A stretch of DNA of 64,000 nucleotides from assembly GCA_965275915.1 (NCBI GenBank), contig CBDHYI010000008.1:1426001-1490000 (forward strand). Reading direction: 5' to 3'. Positions 6,788 through 15,840 of this stretch are shown here, one piece after another (the first letter of the stretch is position 1; each line of letters begins with the position of its first letter). A program made the translations under genes and the position numbers. The stretch is from JBDWFY01 sp965275915 (GTDB lineage Bacteria; Pseudomonadota; Alphaproteobacteria; Rhizobiales; Stappiaceae). Below the pieces are notes generated by a model that was not told the DNA's origin, searched no databases, and saw nothing but the letters and a program-made list of their open reading frames with translations.

Positions 6788-8515
6788 TCAAAAAATATCA
6801 GGTTCCGGAACCGGCCCGCCGAATTCGGTGCGCAGGAAATCGAAATCGCAGCCTTTGTCAGCCTGTTCGATATGGCGGGAGAATATCCAGCCGTATCCTC
6901 GTTCGTAACGCGGCTCCGGCGGTGTCCATTTGGTGCGGCGGGCTTCCAGTTCGGCGTCGGAAATCCGGACATTCAGTGCCCGGTTCGGCACATCGAGCTC
7001 AATGACATCCCCGGTTTCGATCAACGCCAGCGGTCCGCCGATAAAGGCCTCCGGCGCCACATGCAGGACGCAGGCGCCGTATGAGGTGCCGGACATGCGG
7101 GCATCGGAAAGGCGCACCATGTCGCGGTGGCCGTCTTTCAGCAGCGCCCGCGGCATCGGGATCATCCCCCATTCGGGCATACCGGGCCCGCCCTGGGGTC
7201 CGGCATTTCTCAGCACCAGAACATGGTCCGGCGTCATCGGATAATCCGGATCGTCGATGATTTTCTTGAGGTCCGGATAGCTGTCCGCGACGATGGCCGG
7301 GCCGGAATGTTTGTGGAATTTGGGATCGCAGGCGGCCGGTTTTATGACCGCACCGTCCGGGGCCAGATTGCCTCTTAACACCGCAAGCGAGCCCTCATGA
7401 TAGACCGGGTTCGCAAGCGACCGGATCACATCGTCATTGTAGTTCTCGGCGTTCCGGATATTCTCGCCGAGCGACCGTCCGTTGGCAGTCAAAACCGAAA
7501 GGTCCAGCGCGTCGCCGAGCTCTTTCATCAGAGCCGGCAACCCTCCGGCATAGAAAAAATCCTCCATCAGATACTCTTTGCCTGACGGCCGGATATTGGC
7601 GAGTACCGGCACTTTGCGGCCGATTTGGTCCAGATCGTCAAGACCCCAGTCAATGCCGGCGCGACGGGCCATGGCGATCAGATGAATGATTGCGTTGGTG
7701 GAACAGCCGGTCGCCATGGCGACGGTGGTGGCATTGGCGGCTGCGTTGGGGGTAACGATCTTGTCCGGAGTAAGATCTTCCCAGACCATGTCGACGATGC
7801 GCCGTCCGCAGGCCGCCGCCATACGCTTGTGGCCCGCGTCCGGAGCCGGGATAGCGGAGGCGCCGGGCAGGGTGAGGCCGAAGCCTTCGGCAATCGACAT
7901 CATGGTCGAGGCCGTTCCCATGGTCATGCAGGTGCCGTAACTGCGGGCGATGCCGCCCTGAACGCCCATCCACTCCTCCTTGCCGATGGTGCCCGCGCGG
8001 CGCTCGTCCCAGTATTTCCAGACATCCGTCCCCGACCCGAGTTTTTGACCGGCATAATTGCCGCGCAGCATCGCTCCGGCGGGCAGGAAGATGCAGGGCA
8101 GGCCCATCGACAACGCACCCATGATGAGGGCGGGTGTGGACTTGTCGCAGCCGCCCATCAGCACAACGCCGTCGACCGGATGAGAGCGTAAAGTCTCCTC
8201 GACCTCCATCGCACCCAGATTGCGGTAAAGCATCGAGGTTGGTTTCAGGAACTGTTCGGCAAAATCCTGCACCGGCAGCTCGGCCGGCATGCCGCCGGCC
8301 TGCAGAACCCCCTTTTTGACGAACTCGGCCCGGTCGCGCAGATGATGATGGCAGGGCGAGAGGTCGGACCAGGTGTTGATGATTGCGATGATCGGTTTGC
8401 CTTCCCAGTCGGCACCGTCCAGCCCCATTTGCATGGCGCGGCTGCGGTGGCCCATGGAGCGCAGATCGTCCGGTGCGAACCAGCGGGCGGAGCGGAGGTC
8501 TTCAGGTTTTTTCAT
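6788..8515 (-). CDS. IlvD/Edd-family dehydratase, probably L-arabinonate or other aldonate dehydratase
   Basis: 575 residues, normal length for the family. Motifs: NTWSDLSPCHHHLRDRAEFV (first Fe-S Cys), VVLMGGCDKSTPALIMGAL (second Cys), GTCMTMGTASTMM (third Cys), and DARMSGTSYGACVLHVAPEA near the C-terminus. The order and the HHHLRDRAEFVKKGVLQAGG region resemble sugar-acid dehydratases (L-arabinonate, D-xylonate) more than amino-acid IlvD. It would remove water from an aldonate to give a 2-keto-3-deoxy acid. The RraA-like gene follows. Confidence 0.9.
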   Translation of the reverse strand: MKKPEDLRSARWFAPDDLRSMGHRSRAMQMGLDGADWEGKPIIAIINTWSDLSPCHHHLRDRAEFVKKGVLQAGGMPAELPVQDFAEQFLKPTSMLYRNLGAMEVEETLRSHPVDGVVLMGGCDKSTPALIMGALSMGLPCIFLPAGAMLRGNYAGQKLGSGTDVWKYWDERRAGTIGKEEWMGVQGGIARSYGTCMTMGTASTMMSIAEGFGLTLPGASAIPAPDAGHKRMAAACGRRIVDMVWEDLTPDKIVTPNAAANATTVAMATGCSTNAIIHLIAMARRAGIDWGLDDLDQIGRKVPVLANIRPSGKEYLMEDFFYAGGLPALMKELGDALDLSVLTANGRSLGENIRNAENYNDDVIRSLANPVYHEGSLAVLRGNLAPDGAVIKPAACDPKFHKHSGPAIVADSYPDLKKIIDDPDYPMTPDHVLVLRNAGPQGGPGMPEWGMIPMPRALLKDGHRDMVRLSDARMSGTSYGACVLHVAPEAFIGGPLALIETGDVIELDVPNRALNVRISDAELEARRTKWTPPEPRYERGYGWIFSRHIEQADKGCDFDFLRTEFGGPVPEPDIF

Positions 8516-8661
8516 TGGTTCTCACACAATCAGGATCTGGGGCTTTGCAATATCCTGGATGGTGGTTTTCGCAAAACCGGAGTGGCGGACCGCAGCAGGG
8601 TCCCTGCGGCCATCATCATTTGACAGAAACGGTGCGCTTGGCAAGGTCGGCAAACGCCCGC

Positions 8662-8730
8662 GTCTTTCCACCTTGTCAGGAACGAAACATGCTCTCGCAC
8701 ACTAAATGAGATGAATGGGTCCTGAGCCTA
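8662..8730. repeat. Single end of MITE family 1, inverted orientation
   Basis: CTTTCCACCTTGTCAGGAAC through ATGAATGGGTCCTGAGCCTA matches the reverse complement of the left 70 bp of the element at 4700-4969. I find no matching opposite end, so this is a truncated copy. Its outermost TAG supplies the stop codon of the outer-membrane protein gene at 8728. The rest of 8516-8661 shows no gene. Confidence 0.65.
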
Positions 8731-9543
8731 AAACTTCGCAGCGATTCCCAACAGCGGTCCGTGGGTAATCGTGTCATAAACAAATCGGTCGGCACCGGAT
8801 TTACCGTTGTCGTAATCAACGCTGAGGGCCTTGTACTGCAGATGCAGCGACCATGTTTCGTTGAAATGATAACCGACACCCGCCTGAAGGGTCCATGTGA
8901 AGTCTGAGGATACGCCGAAGCCGCCAATATCGGCCCGTCCCATGACTGACCATTTGTCGGAAAGAAACCGTGTGCCCCGTATGCCGATGACCGGGTCAAG
9001 CCATCGGGCGCCCGGGTTGAAGGAAAAGTCACCTGCGATGGTGCCGCTTCCGGTGAATTTCACGTCATTGTCCCAGTAGCGGCCGCCTGCATAAATCTCA
9101 GCCCAGGCATTGTCACTCGAAAGAAACCGGTAGCCGGCAAAACCTTCAACGACCAATTGACCGACACTTGCCCGAAGCCGTCCATTGGCGATGCGGCCGT
9201 CGGTGGCTGTGCCCAGATTCATGTATGCGACATCGACAACAAGGCCGATCTTCTGACGGTAGAGCGCCTCCAGATGCACCATGGCGCCAAAACGAAGATT
9301 CTCAAGAATCGTTCCGGTATCGACGTCAATGCTGGTGTTCGGCAGGCGGCCAATCTGCGTATCGCCGGTTATGGTCGGCGCAAGCAGATACGGTGCGACA
9401 ATGAACTGCCAGGCTCTGTCGACGCGCGCATTGGCGTCTTCCGGCCCCTCTGCTGCTGTTGCGGTGCCAGAGAGAAATGGGCTGCCAGCCAATAACGCGG
9501 GGATCAGGATACCGCATCCGAAATTCTTCAGAAGGCTGCTCAT
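8728..9543 (-). CDS. Outer-membrane beta-barrel protein
   Basis: 271 residues with a signal peptide (about 1-30, ending TATAAE), alternating aromatic/hydrophobic strands (YRQKIGLVVDVAYMNLGTAT, AGYRFLSSDNAWAEIYAGGRYW) and the terminal Phe typical of BamA-assembled barrels (GIAAKF). It resembles small alphaproteobacterial OmpW/Omp25-type porin-like proteins. The stop codon TAG is the first bases of a MITE end, so the terminal Phe has been preserved although the 3' flank was replaced. Confidence 0.82.
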   Translation of the reverse strand: MSSLLKNFGCGILIPALLAGSPFLSGTATAAEGPEDANARVDRAWQFIVAPYLLAPTITGDTQIGRLPNTSIDVDTGTILENLRFGAMVHLEALYRQKIGLVVDVAYMNLGTATDGRIANGRLRASVGQLVVEGFAGYRFLSSDNAWAEIYAGGRYWDNDVKFTGSGTIAGDFSFNPGARWLDPVIGIRGTRFLSDKWSVMGRADIGGFGVSSDFTWTLQAGVGYHFNETWSLHLQYKALSVDYDNGKSGADRFVYDTITHGPLLGIAAKF

Positions 9544-9614
9544 CTTACAACTCCTCTTATGTCATGGCCCGTGGATGCTTCTTTCAGTCCGAGGTGCCAC
9601 ACCGGTTCGCTCTC

Positions 9615-11576
9615 TCATTGCTGACGTTGAGGCTCTTCGTCCCGAATCCGTTTTTGCAATTGTAACAAATCCCCGTTGCCTGGATTGGCTGCCAGCGCGC
9701 CTTGAATTTCCACCAGGGCCGCTTGTTTTTCGCCGGTGATAAACAACAGCCGCGCCACCATCGCTCTGGCTTCAACCAATTGAGGGTCCATGTGGGCGGC
9801 CTCCCGGAAGGCTGCGAGCGCGGCGGGGATATTATTCAGGATGAGGGCTGTCTGCCCGTTGACCATATGTGTCTCAGGAAAATCCGCCCGTGCCCGCAAG
9901 GAGGATTGCCAGTCTTGCATTGCGCTTCTGGACATGTCCGTATAGCGCCTGGGCATGTACGCAATTGGCAGTCCCAGCAACTGCCGGGCGGTGGCAATAC
10001 GGACCGATTTCATCGGATCTTCCAGAGCCCGGACAATGCGCTGAAAACGATCGACCGGCGGTGCGGCTTGTTGCAGGGTGACAGCGGCGGCACGAACAAG
10101 CGGATCCTTGTCCTCAACCATTGGCGCCACCGTCTCAGCTACCTCCGCCGTCGCCAAGGGACGCAAGAAATCCAGTGCCGATGCCCGGACGATACCCGGC
10201 AATCCGTCATGGCCGGCAATTGCCAGAAGGTCATCCGCGTCCGCTCCCGTACCGGCGTGAACTTTTGCGAACACGGTTGAAAAGTGATCGCCGCGGTGCT
10301 TGCTGTCCGGAAACAGTCTCTGAAGTTCTGCAGTTGCCCAACCGGCATCTTTGTCTAGATGGCAGTCGCTACAGGTATCGGGGCTTCCGGTTTTGACGGA
10401 CAAATCAGGCCGTGGAACGCGGAAACCGTGATCGCGACGATCGTCAATTCCCATGTAGGTCCGCTCGGCCATATGGCAGGCCACACACTGCCCGCCTTTC
10501 GAACCGGCAGCGTGAAAGTGATGGGCCGGGTCGTCGTAAAGTGCTTTTTTCAAGGTCGGAAACCCGGGGTTTCCAGCCGGCGAATGGCACTGCGTGCAAA
10601 CCGCATTGCCCGTTGCTTTCAACGTGGCGCTGTGAGGCTCATGGCAATCCGAACACCGCACGCCGCGTTGATACATCTTTGACTGCAGGAATGATCCGTA
10701 AACATAGACTTCATCCAGGATTGCTCCATCGGGATGATAAAGGCCGGGTCTGAGCAGGGCGAGGCGGTAGCTGTCATGAAACGGCGTGCCGGGAAGGGGG
10801 CTGCCTTCTTCAAGCGGCGATCTTCTGGAATGGCATCCCGCGCACAATTGGATTTCCGATTCGGGGGAGGCTTTGGAAAACCCGACGTCCAGCCCTTTAT
10901 TCGGCAGCGCGGCATATTCGGAATTATCCGGTGCGCGTGCCCAGGAAACGTGCAATGCAGCCGGACCGTGACAGGCCTCGCAGCCCACGCCGATTTCCGA
11001 CTGGGTGCTTTCGTACCGGCGTTCTATTCGCCCGTAGTTCTTCTGATAGCCCGTTGCATGGCAGGAGGCGCAACGGCCGTTCCAGTTCTTGTAGACCCCG
11101 GTCCAGTGAAAACCCGATTGCGGATCGAGAGTCTGTTCCGGATAAAGGTGATACCAGCGCTTTAACGTGTCATCCCAGGCAACGTCGAAAGACTGCAGGC
11201 GCCCAGGCTCTGTTTCAACCAGATATTGCTGCAGCGGCGCGATCCCGGCAACGCCTTTCACCTCATATGTGACAGGATCGCCGCCGACATCCTCCGTCTC
11301 GATAAAATAGGTGCCACCGTTTTTGAAGAAGCGGGAAGACCGATCCTTGTGGGTGAAGATGCGATTGTCGAAATCACCAAGAACGGAGAGGTCACCCGGT
11401 TCCTGCCATGCTTTGGCATGATGAGACCGGGCCCAGGCATCGGCTGCACCGGGATGGCACTCTGCACAGAGTTTGGAGCCGACATAATGGGGCGGGGAGG
11501 GCGCAGGCGCTTCTGCGGCGAGCGCAGCGCCGGCAGCGGACCAGATGACAACAAGGACAAGGGGCCGGAGTGTCAT
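9615..11576 (-). CDS. Octaheme cytochrome c with HEAT and TPR C-terminal region
   Basis: 653 residues. A signal peptide (MTLRPLVLVVIWSAAGAALA) is followed by eight CxxCH haem sites: CAECH, CASCH, CEACH, CAGCH, CSDCH, CTQCH, CVACH, CSDCH, all within about the first 400 residues. Then comes a HEAT-like region (PLVRAAAVTLQQAA, SVRIATARQLLGL) and a C-terminal TPR region (AALAAFREAAHMDPQLVEA). It belongs with cytochrome c554-like proteins and should act in the periplasm. The ATG at 11576 overlaps the BatD stop by 4 bp, making it the last gene of the MoxR/VWA operon; a longer start would run into BatD. Confidence 0.88.
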   Translation of the reverse strand: MTLRPLVLVVIWSAAGAALAAEAPAPSPPHYVGSKLCAECHPGAADAWARSHHAKAWQEPGDLSVLGDFDNRIFTHKDRSSRFFKNGGTYFIETEDVGGDPVTYEVKGVAGIAPLQQYLVETEPGRLQSFDVAWDDTLKRWYHLYPEQTLDPQSGFHWTGVYKNWNGRCASCHATGYQKNYGRIERRYESTQSEIGVGCEACHGPAALHVSWARAPDNSEYAALPNKGLDVGFSKASPESEIQLCAGCHSRRSPLEEGSPLPGTPFHDSYRLALLRPGLYHPDGAILDEVYVYGSFLQSKMYQRGVRCSDCHEPHSATLKATGNAVCTQCHSPAGNPGFPTLKKALYDDPAHHFHAAGSKGGQCVACHMAERTYMGIDDRRDHGFRVPRPDLSVKTGSPDTCSDCHLDKDAGWATAELQRLFPDSKHRGDHFSTVFAKVHAGTGADADDLLAIAGHDGLPGIVRASALDFLRPLATAEVAETVAPMVEDKDPLVRAAAVTLQQAAPPVDRFQRIVRALEDPMKSVRIATARQLLGLPIAYMPRRYTDMSRSAMQDWQSSLRARADFPETHMVNGQTALILNNIPAALAAFREAAHMDPQLVEARAMVARLLFITGEKQAALVEIQGALAANPGNGDLLQLQKRIRDEEPQRQQ

Positions 11577-12859
11577 GCCGCCGCTCCCGGATTGAGCGGT
11601 GGCAGGGCTTTGTCTCCGGCGCCTGTTTTTGCTTTGGACAGGACTTCTTTTCTTGCTTTGGTGAGCGATCGAAAAAGGGTCTCCCACCGGTCCTGTTCCG
11701 GCGGCTGGGTACCGCGACTGTATAGTCCGGCTCCCAGAGCGGCCAACGAACTGTCAATGTCGACCATGGCCGATTGTTCCGGTTTTACCGGAACACGATC
11801 CTGCCAGAGGGAGATCCATCGCATGGTCGCGTCCAGATTTCCGGCTTGAATGGCCGCTCTGGCCTGCTGAAAAGCATATGCCTCGGAGGCTTCCCAAGCG
11901 GCCCGGCGCCTGGCCCGTATCGCCGAAAAAGCAGGTCTGCCAAGCCGCAAAAGCAGCGCAATCGCGCCCAGCACCAGCACCGCAAACGCAGCCCCGAAGG
12001 TTACCCGACGCCAGTTTATTGCCTGGCTCGGCGCGGCGGGCGGATCACCGCTCACCACCAGTTCAAAACCATCGAGCGAAGCGGTTTCAATCCTGTTTGT
12101 GGTCAGGTTGAACCAGTCCAGATGTATCTCAGGGATGCGATACCGGCCGCCGGACTCCACAATATATGTCACGCTCTCTTTGCGTTTTCCGGACAGGATG
12201 CCGCGATTTTCCGTTTCTGAGATAACCGGTTGCGCCTCGTAGGAGGACAGGCCGGACTGTGTGCTTACCTTAACAAGGGGCGGCAGCACCATTGGAGCGA
12301 CGCCTGTGACTGTGGTGACGAGTGAACGGGTGATGGCGCTGCCCGGTACCAGATCTTCCATCGTGCCATCGAGCGTTTCCTTCAGTTGCAGGTCGTCAGC
12401 GGCAAGAAATGGCGAAAGCCCGGCCGCACCGTCAGGAACAACGCCCCTGACGCGCAGCGGCTCCGTCTTCAGGACGGTCCTGACCGGATCGGGTGAGCCG
12501 GGATTGGCATAATTCAGCTCGATTTCACGCGCTGGAATTTCGAAAGTTCCTTCTGTCATCGGATACAGCCGATAGGACCGGGAAATGCCGGACCACGTCT
12601 CACCATTGATGGTCTCACTGGTCGCAAATGAGCCGCCCTTGGGAATACGCACCATGAGATTGGGAACTTCAAAACTCGGGTAGACCGGCGGTTTGGCCAT
12701 CCAGGTCGGCACCAGCACAGTCAAACGCAAGAGGATAGGCTGACCGGGAACGGCCTCGGTTTCTTCAAGCTCCATCCGCAGGACGGGTTCGGGTGCTGCC
12801 GCCAATCCCGACGGCAGCAACCCAAGTATAAGGGCCAACAGAACCCGTCGCCGCTTCAT
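11573..12859 (-). CDS. BatD-like (oxygen tolerance) protein
   Basis: 428 residues. Signal peptide MKRRRVLLALILGLLPSGLA, then beta-rich domains (EAVPGQPILLRLTVLVPTWM; TVTGVAPMVLPPLVKVST) and a TM helix (about 285-305) before a basic cytoplasmic tail (AIRARRRAAW). This is the BatD layout: a membrane-anchored protein that works with BatA/BatB and MoxR in an envelope-chaperone complex of unsettled role. It overlaps both neighbours by 4 bp. Confidence 0.82.
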   Translation of the reverse strand: MKRRRVLLALILGLLPSGLAAAPEPVLRMELEETEAVPGQPILLRLTVLVPTWMAKPPVYPSFEVPNLMVRIPKGGSFATSETINGETWSGISRSYRLYPMTEGTFEIPAREIELNYANPGSPDPVRTVLKTEPLRVRGVVPDGAAGLSPFLAADDLQLKETLDGTMEDLVPGSAITRSLVTTVTGVAPMVLPPLVKVSTQSGLSSYEAQPVISETENRGILSGKRKESVTYIVESGGRYRIPEIHLDWFNLTTNRIETASLDGFELVVSGDPPAAPSQAINWRRVTFGAAFAVLVLGAIALLLRLGRPAFSAIRARRRAAWEASEAYAFQQARAAIQAGNLDATMRWISLWQDRVPVKPEQSAMVDIDSSLAALGAGLYSRGTQPPEQDRWETLFRSLTKARKEVLSKAKTGAGDKALPPLNPGAAA

Positions 12860-14385
12860 CGGTTTTCTCCGGACGCTTCGAGCGCAAAGCGCATTTTCAG
12901 AAAATCGGCGGTCCGGGTATCAACGGTCCGCATCCACTGCTCGGCCGTTTCCGGTACAACGTCCTCGTCCGAAGCAATCTGTGTTTGTGTGCCCCGCGCC
13001 GCTTCATTGTCATATACAATCTCATCTGCGCCGATGCCGGTATCTTCGCCGGTGTCCGATTGCTCGCGGGAGGTCTCCACATAGTCGAGGATGTAAACGG
13101 CCAGCGCGAGGTTTCGCGCAGCGACGTCATTGTCCGGGTCCCGCTGTAATGCCCTTTCAAATGCCGCGATTGCATCCCTGTATGCACGTCCCTTGATCAG
13201 GACAACACCCTCGGCATTGGCCGCTTCGGAGCCTGGAAGGCGCGCGTAAACCGATGCGCTTTGTGCATATTGTCCGTCCTTCTGCAGGGCATAGGCTTTC
13301 CAGTGAGGATCTTCAAACAGGTTTGCGGCATCCCGATACTTTCGATTTTCGACCGCAAGACGCCCCTGCTGATCGGGCGTTAGGAACCAGTCTTTCCACC
13401 CCTGTGCATGGGCTCTATCAACCTGCCAGACCGGCAGGATACAGATAAATACGACCGCCCAGCGCACGGCCCATCCGCGCCGAAACCACAGCAACATCAG
13501 AACCATGGCAGGCCAGGCAAGAAGCCATCCCCGGTCATCCCACTTTTGCCTTTCATCTTTTGACAAGGCTTCCTGAAAAGCTGATCGGATGCGGCGTTCA
13601 ATGACAAGGATATCGGAAGTGTCGGGGGTTACATTTATGACGGCATTGCCGGCGAGGCGTTCAAGGTCGGCCTGAGCGGCATTGCCGGATCCGACGGCAA
13701 GAAAAACGACCTCGGGTCCGGCCGTCTCAGCCAGATCCTCAAATGCACCCATATCAGCGCGATTCAGTTCATCGAGTACGAACAAGATGGCACCGGGCGT
13801 CTCTTCGTCTGCCAGGATGGAACGCGCCAATGCCAGTGCGTCGGTTGCGTTGTCGCCCTCAACCGGCATGACTGCCGGCGACAGGCCGTCCAGAAACGGC
13901 TTTATAACTGCAGGATCTTCTGTCAGCGGCGTTACCCGGTGAACCGTTCCGGCATAAGCAATGAGGGCAGAGCGGGCACCGGACCGTTCAGCGAGTAAAT
14001 CGGTGATTTTCTGCTTCCCCCGTTCGAGCCTGTTGGGAGAGACGTCATCGGCGAGCATGCTCTCCGAGACCTTGAGTGCGATGACGAGCGGTGCTGTCTG
14101 GGCCAACAGAGGATTGGGCACGCGCGACCATGTCGGTCCGGCGGCGGCGGCGGTCACCAAAACCAGGGCAACGGCGACACCATCTATTGGATAAAGGCGG
14201 TGCTTCCTCTGACCGCCAACGGTCAAGGCTTTTGCAAGATGAGGTGCAATCCCTTCGTGCGACCGGTTCAGCGGACGAAGGGATTGCCGGATATACCACC
14301 ACAGCAGGACAACCGGTGCGATGAGCAAAAGCGTCCACGGGCGAATGAAATGAAAGGCCTCAAGGGCATAGATATCGGGCATCAT
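12856..14385 (-). CDS. VWA + TPR membrane protein (BatB/BatC-like)
   Basis: 509 residues. Two TM helices near the N-terminus (about 18-35, 65-85), a VWA domain (about 95-290), two more TM segments (about 305-345) and TPRs (AYRDAIAAFERALQRDPDND). The VWA metal-site motif, normally D-x-S-x-S, reads LKVSESM, so the first Asp is replaced by Lys. The metal-binding role is therefore probably lost in this partner while BatA keeps it. It overlaps BatA and BatD by 4 bp. Confidence 0.85.
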   Translation of the reverse strand: MMPDIYALEAFHFIRPWTLLLIAPVVLLWWYIRQSLRPLNRSHEGIAPHLAKALTVGGQRKHRLYPIDGVAVALVLVTAAAAGPTWSRVPNPLLAQTAPLVIALKVSESMLADDVSPNRLERGKQKITDLLAERSGARSALIAYAGTVHRVTPLTEDPAVIKPFLDGLSPAVMPVEGDNATDALALARSILADEETPGAILFVLDELNRADMGAFEDLAETAGPEVVFLAVGSGNAAQADLERLAGNAVINVTPDTSDILVIERRIRSAFQEALSKDERQKWDDRGWLLAWPAMVLMLLWFRRGWAVRWAVVFICILPVWQVDRAHAQGWKDWFLTPDQQGRLAVENRKYRDAANLFEDPHWKAYALQKDGQYAQSASVYARLPGSEAANAEGVVLIKGRAYRDAIAAFERALQRDPDNDVAARNLALAVYILDYVETSREQSDTGEDTGIGADEIVYDNEAARGTQTQIASDEDVVPETAEQWMRTVDTRTADFLKMRFALEASGENR

Positions 14386-15365
14386 ACGGTGACTCTCGGC
14401 CTCGTGGCGAAAAACAGTCCGGCCGTCGCGGCAATTCCAAACAAAGCCGCACTCATCAGCAGATAGTGGCCGAGAGCTTCGCGCGGCCGGTAACTCAGAG
14501 TCTCAACCGACCGGGGAGTCATCGCATCGATGCGTTGATAAACGCTGGCAAGTCCGGCCTCGTCATCTGCAAAGAAAAATGCGCCGTTTCCCCGTTTGCT
14601 GATATCCTCCAGCGCTGCGACGTCGACACGGTTTTCGCCGGAACCGTCGGGGTCCCCAACTGCGACGGTGATGATCTCAACACCGTTCTGGGCGGCAATT
14701 GCCGCGGCATTCACCGGGCTCATGCGGCTCCCGGTATCTGCGCCATCGCTCAGCAATATCAGGAGCCGTTGTTCTATCTCGCTCGATCTGAACGTCCGGA
14801 TAGACAGGCCGATCGCATCGCCGATAACCGTTTGAGGTCCCGCCATGCCGACTTCGGTCTGCTGCAACAATGCCCGGACAGTTGCGAGATCTTCGGTAAA
14901 GGGCGATTGCACGAAGGCCCTGGTCCCGAAGACGATCAGCGCAACCCGGTCACTGTCGCGCGTTTCAATAAAATCACCAACGACGCGCTTTACCGCCTCA
15001 AGGCGCTGGATCCGCTGGCCATCATTTCCTGTGAAATCACGCTGATCCATGGATCCGGAAATATCGATGGCGAGCATGATGTCTCGGGCGGACTTTTCAA
15101 TTTCAATCGGTGCACCGACTCGCTCGGGGCGTGCGAGTGCGACCACAATGAGAATCCAGACGACAATCGCTGCACCGGTCTGCAACGCGGTTTTGGTCAC
15201 GACAACGGAGCCCGATCTGGCTTGAACCCCACTAACCCTGACTATCTCGCGAAAAAACGGAAACCTGAGTGCCGGCGTGCGTTGCCGATAGGGCGGTATG
15301 AGAAAGAAACTCAGCAGAGGTAATGGCAGCAACAGCAATGCCCAGGGGAAAGCCAGCTCAATCAT
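14382..15365 (-). CDS. VWA membrane protein (BatA-like)
   Basis: 327 residues. N-terminal TM (about 5-22) and another at about 62-80, then a VWA domain with an intact MIDAS motif DIMLAIDISGSMDQRDF and the downstream Thr/Asp elements (SDGADTGSRM), and a final TM (about 300-320). It should display the VWA domain between the first and last helices. It overlaps DUF4381 by 8 bp and the next VWA gene by 4 bp. Confidence 0.9.
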   Translation of the reverse strand: MIELAFPWALLLLPLPLLSFFLIPPYRQRTPALRFPFFREIVRVSGVQARSGSVVVTKTALQTGAAIVVWILIVVALARPERVGAPIEIEKSARDIMLAIDISGSMDQRDFTGNDGQRIQRLEAVKRVVGDFIETRDSDRVALIVFGTRAFVQSPFTEDLATVRALLQQTEVGMAGPQTVIGDAIGLSIRTFRSSEIEQRLLILLSDGADTGSRMSPVNAAAIAAQNGVEIITVAVGDPDGSGENRVDVAALEDISKRGNGAFFFADDEAGLASVYQRIDAMTPRSVETLSYRPREALGHYLLMSAALFGIAATAGLFFATRPRVTV

Positions 15366-15840
15366 TGTTCTTTCCCTGGCTTCGTTTGTGCCATTTCACC
15401 CACGCGAGAACCGGCTTCGCCAAAGGGAATTCAACACGTGTTCTTTGATAGGGACCGTGTGAAAGGATTTTTCCCTCCTGCTCGGTGAAGGAATGCTTCG
15501 GGCATTTGGCGGCAAGAAAACTCAACCAGTCACTACCCGTAAGGCTTGCAACGTCTTGTCTGTGAAATGCAGCCAACGCGGTGCGCCGCAACAGCCGCGC
15601 AAGGGCAACCGGGTCGTTTCTGACCGCCTCTATTTCTTTGATGGCCGCACGGCGGTAACCATTTCTTTGCCTGCGCACCTGCAGCATCAAGCAGGTTGAG
15701 ACAAGTATGACTAAAAGAAGCAGTCCCAGAACGATCCAGCCGCTTGTCTGCGGGAACATGGAGATCGGAGCCGGTTCTCGGATCGGTTCGATCTTGTCGA
15801 GCAGCTCGGCAAGGGACAGGCCTTTGAGTTCGTCATTCAA
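15358..15840 (-). CDS. DUF4381 membrane protein
   Basis: 160 residues with one TM helix (about 34-54) and the DUF4381 core RRAAIKEIEAVRNDPVALARLLRRTALAAF and GSDWLSFLAAK. It is a standard member of MoxR/VWA clusters, lying between DUF58 and BatA. The function is unknown; probably it bridges the VWA proteins in the membrane. The stop of DUF58 overlaps its start by 4 bp. Confidence 0.88.
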   Translation of the reverse strand: MNDELKGLSLAELLDKIEPIREPAPISMFPQTSGWIVLGLLLLVILVSTCLMLQVRRQRNGYRRAAIKEIEAVRNDPVALARLLRRTALAAFHRQDVASLTGSDWLSFLAAKCPKHSFTEQEGKILSHGPYQRTRVEFPLAKPVLAWVKWHKRSQGKNND

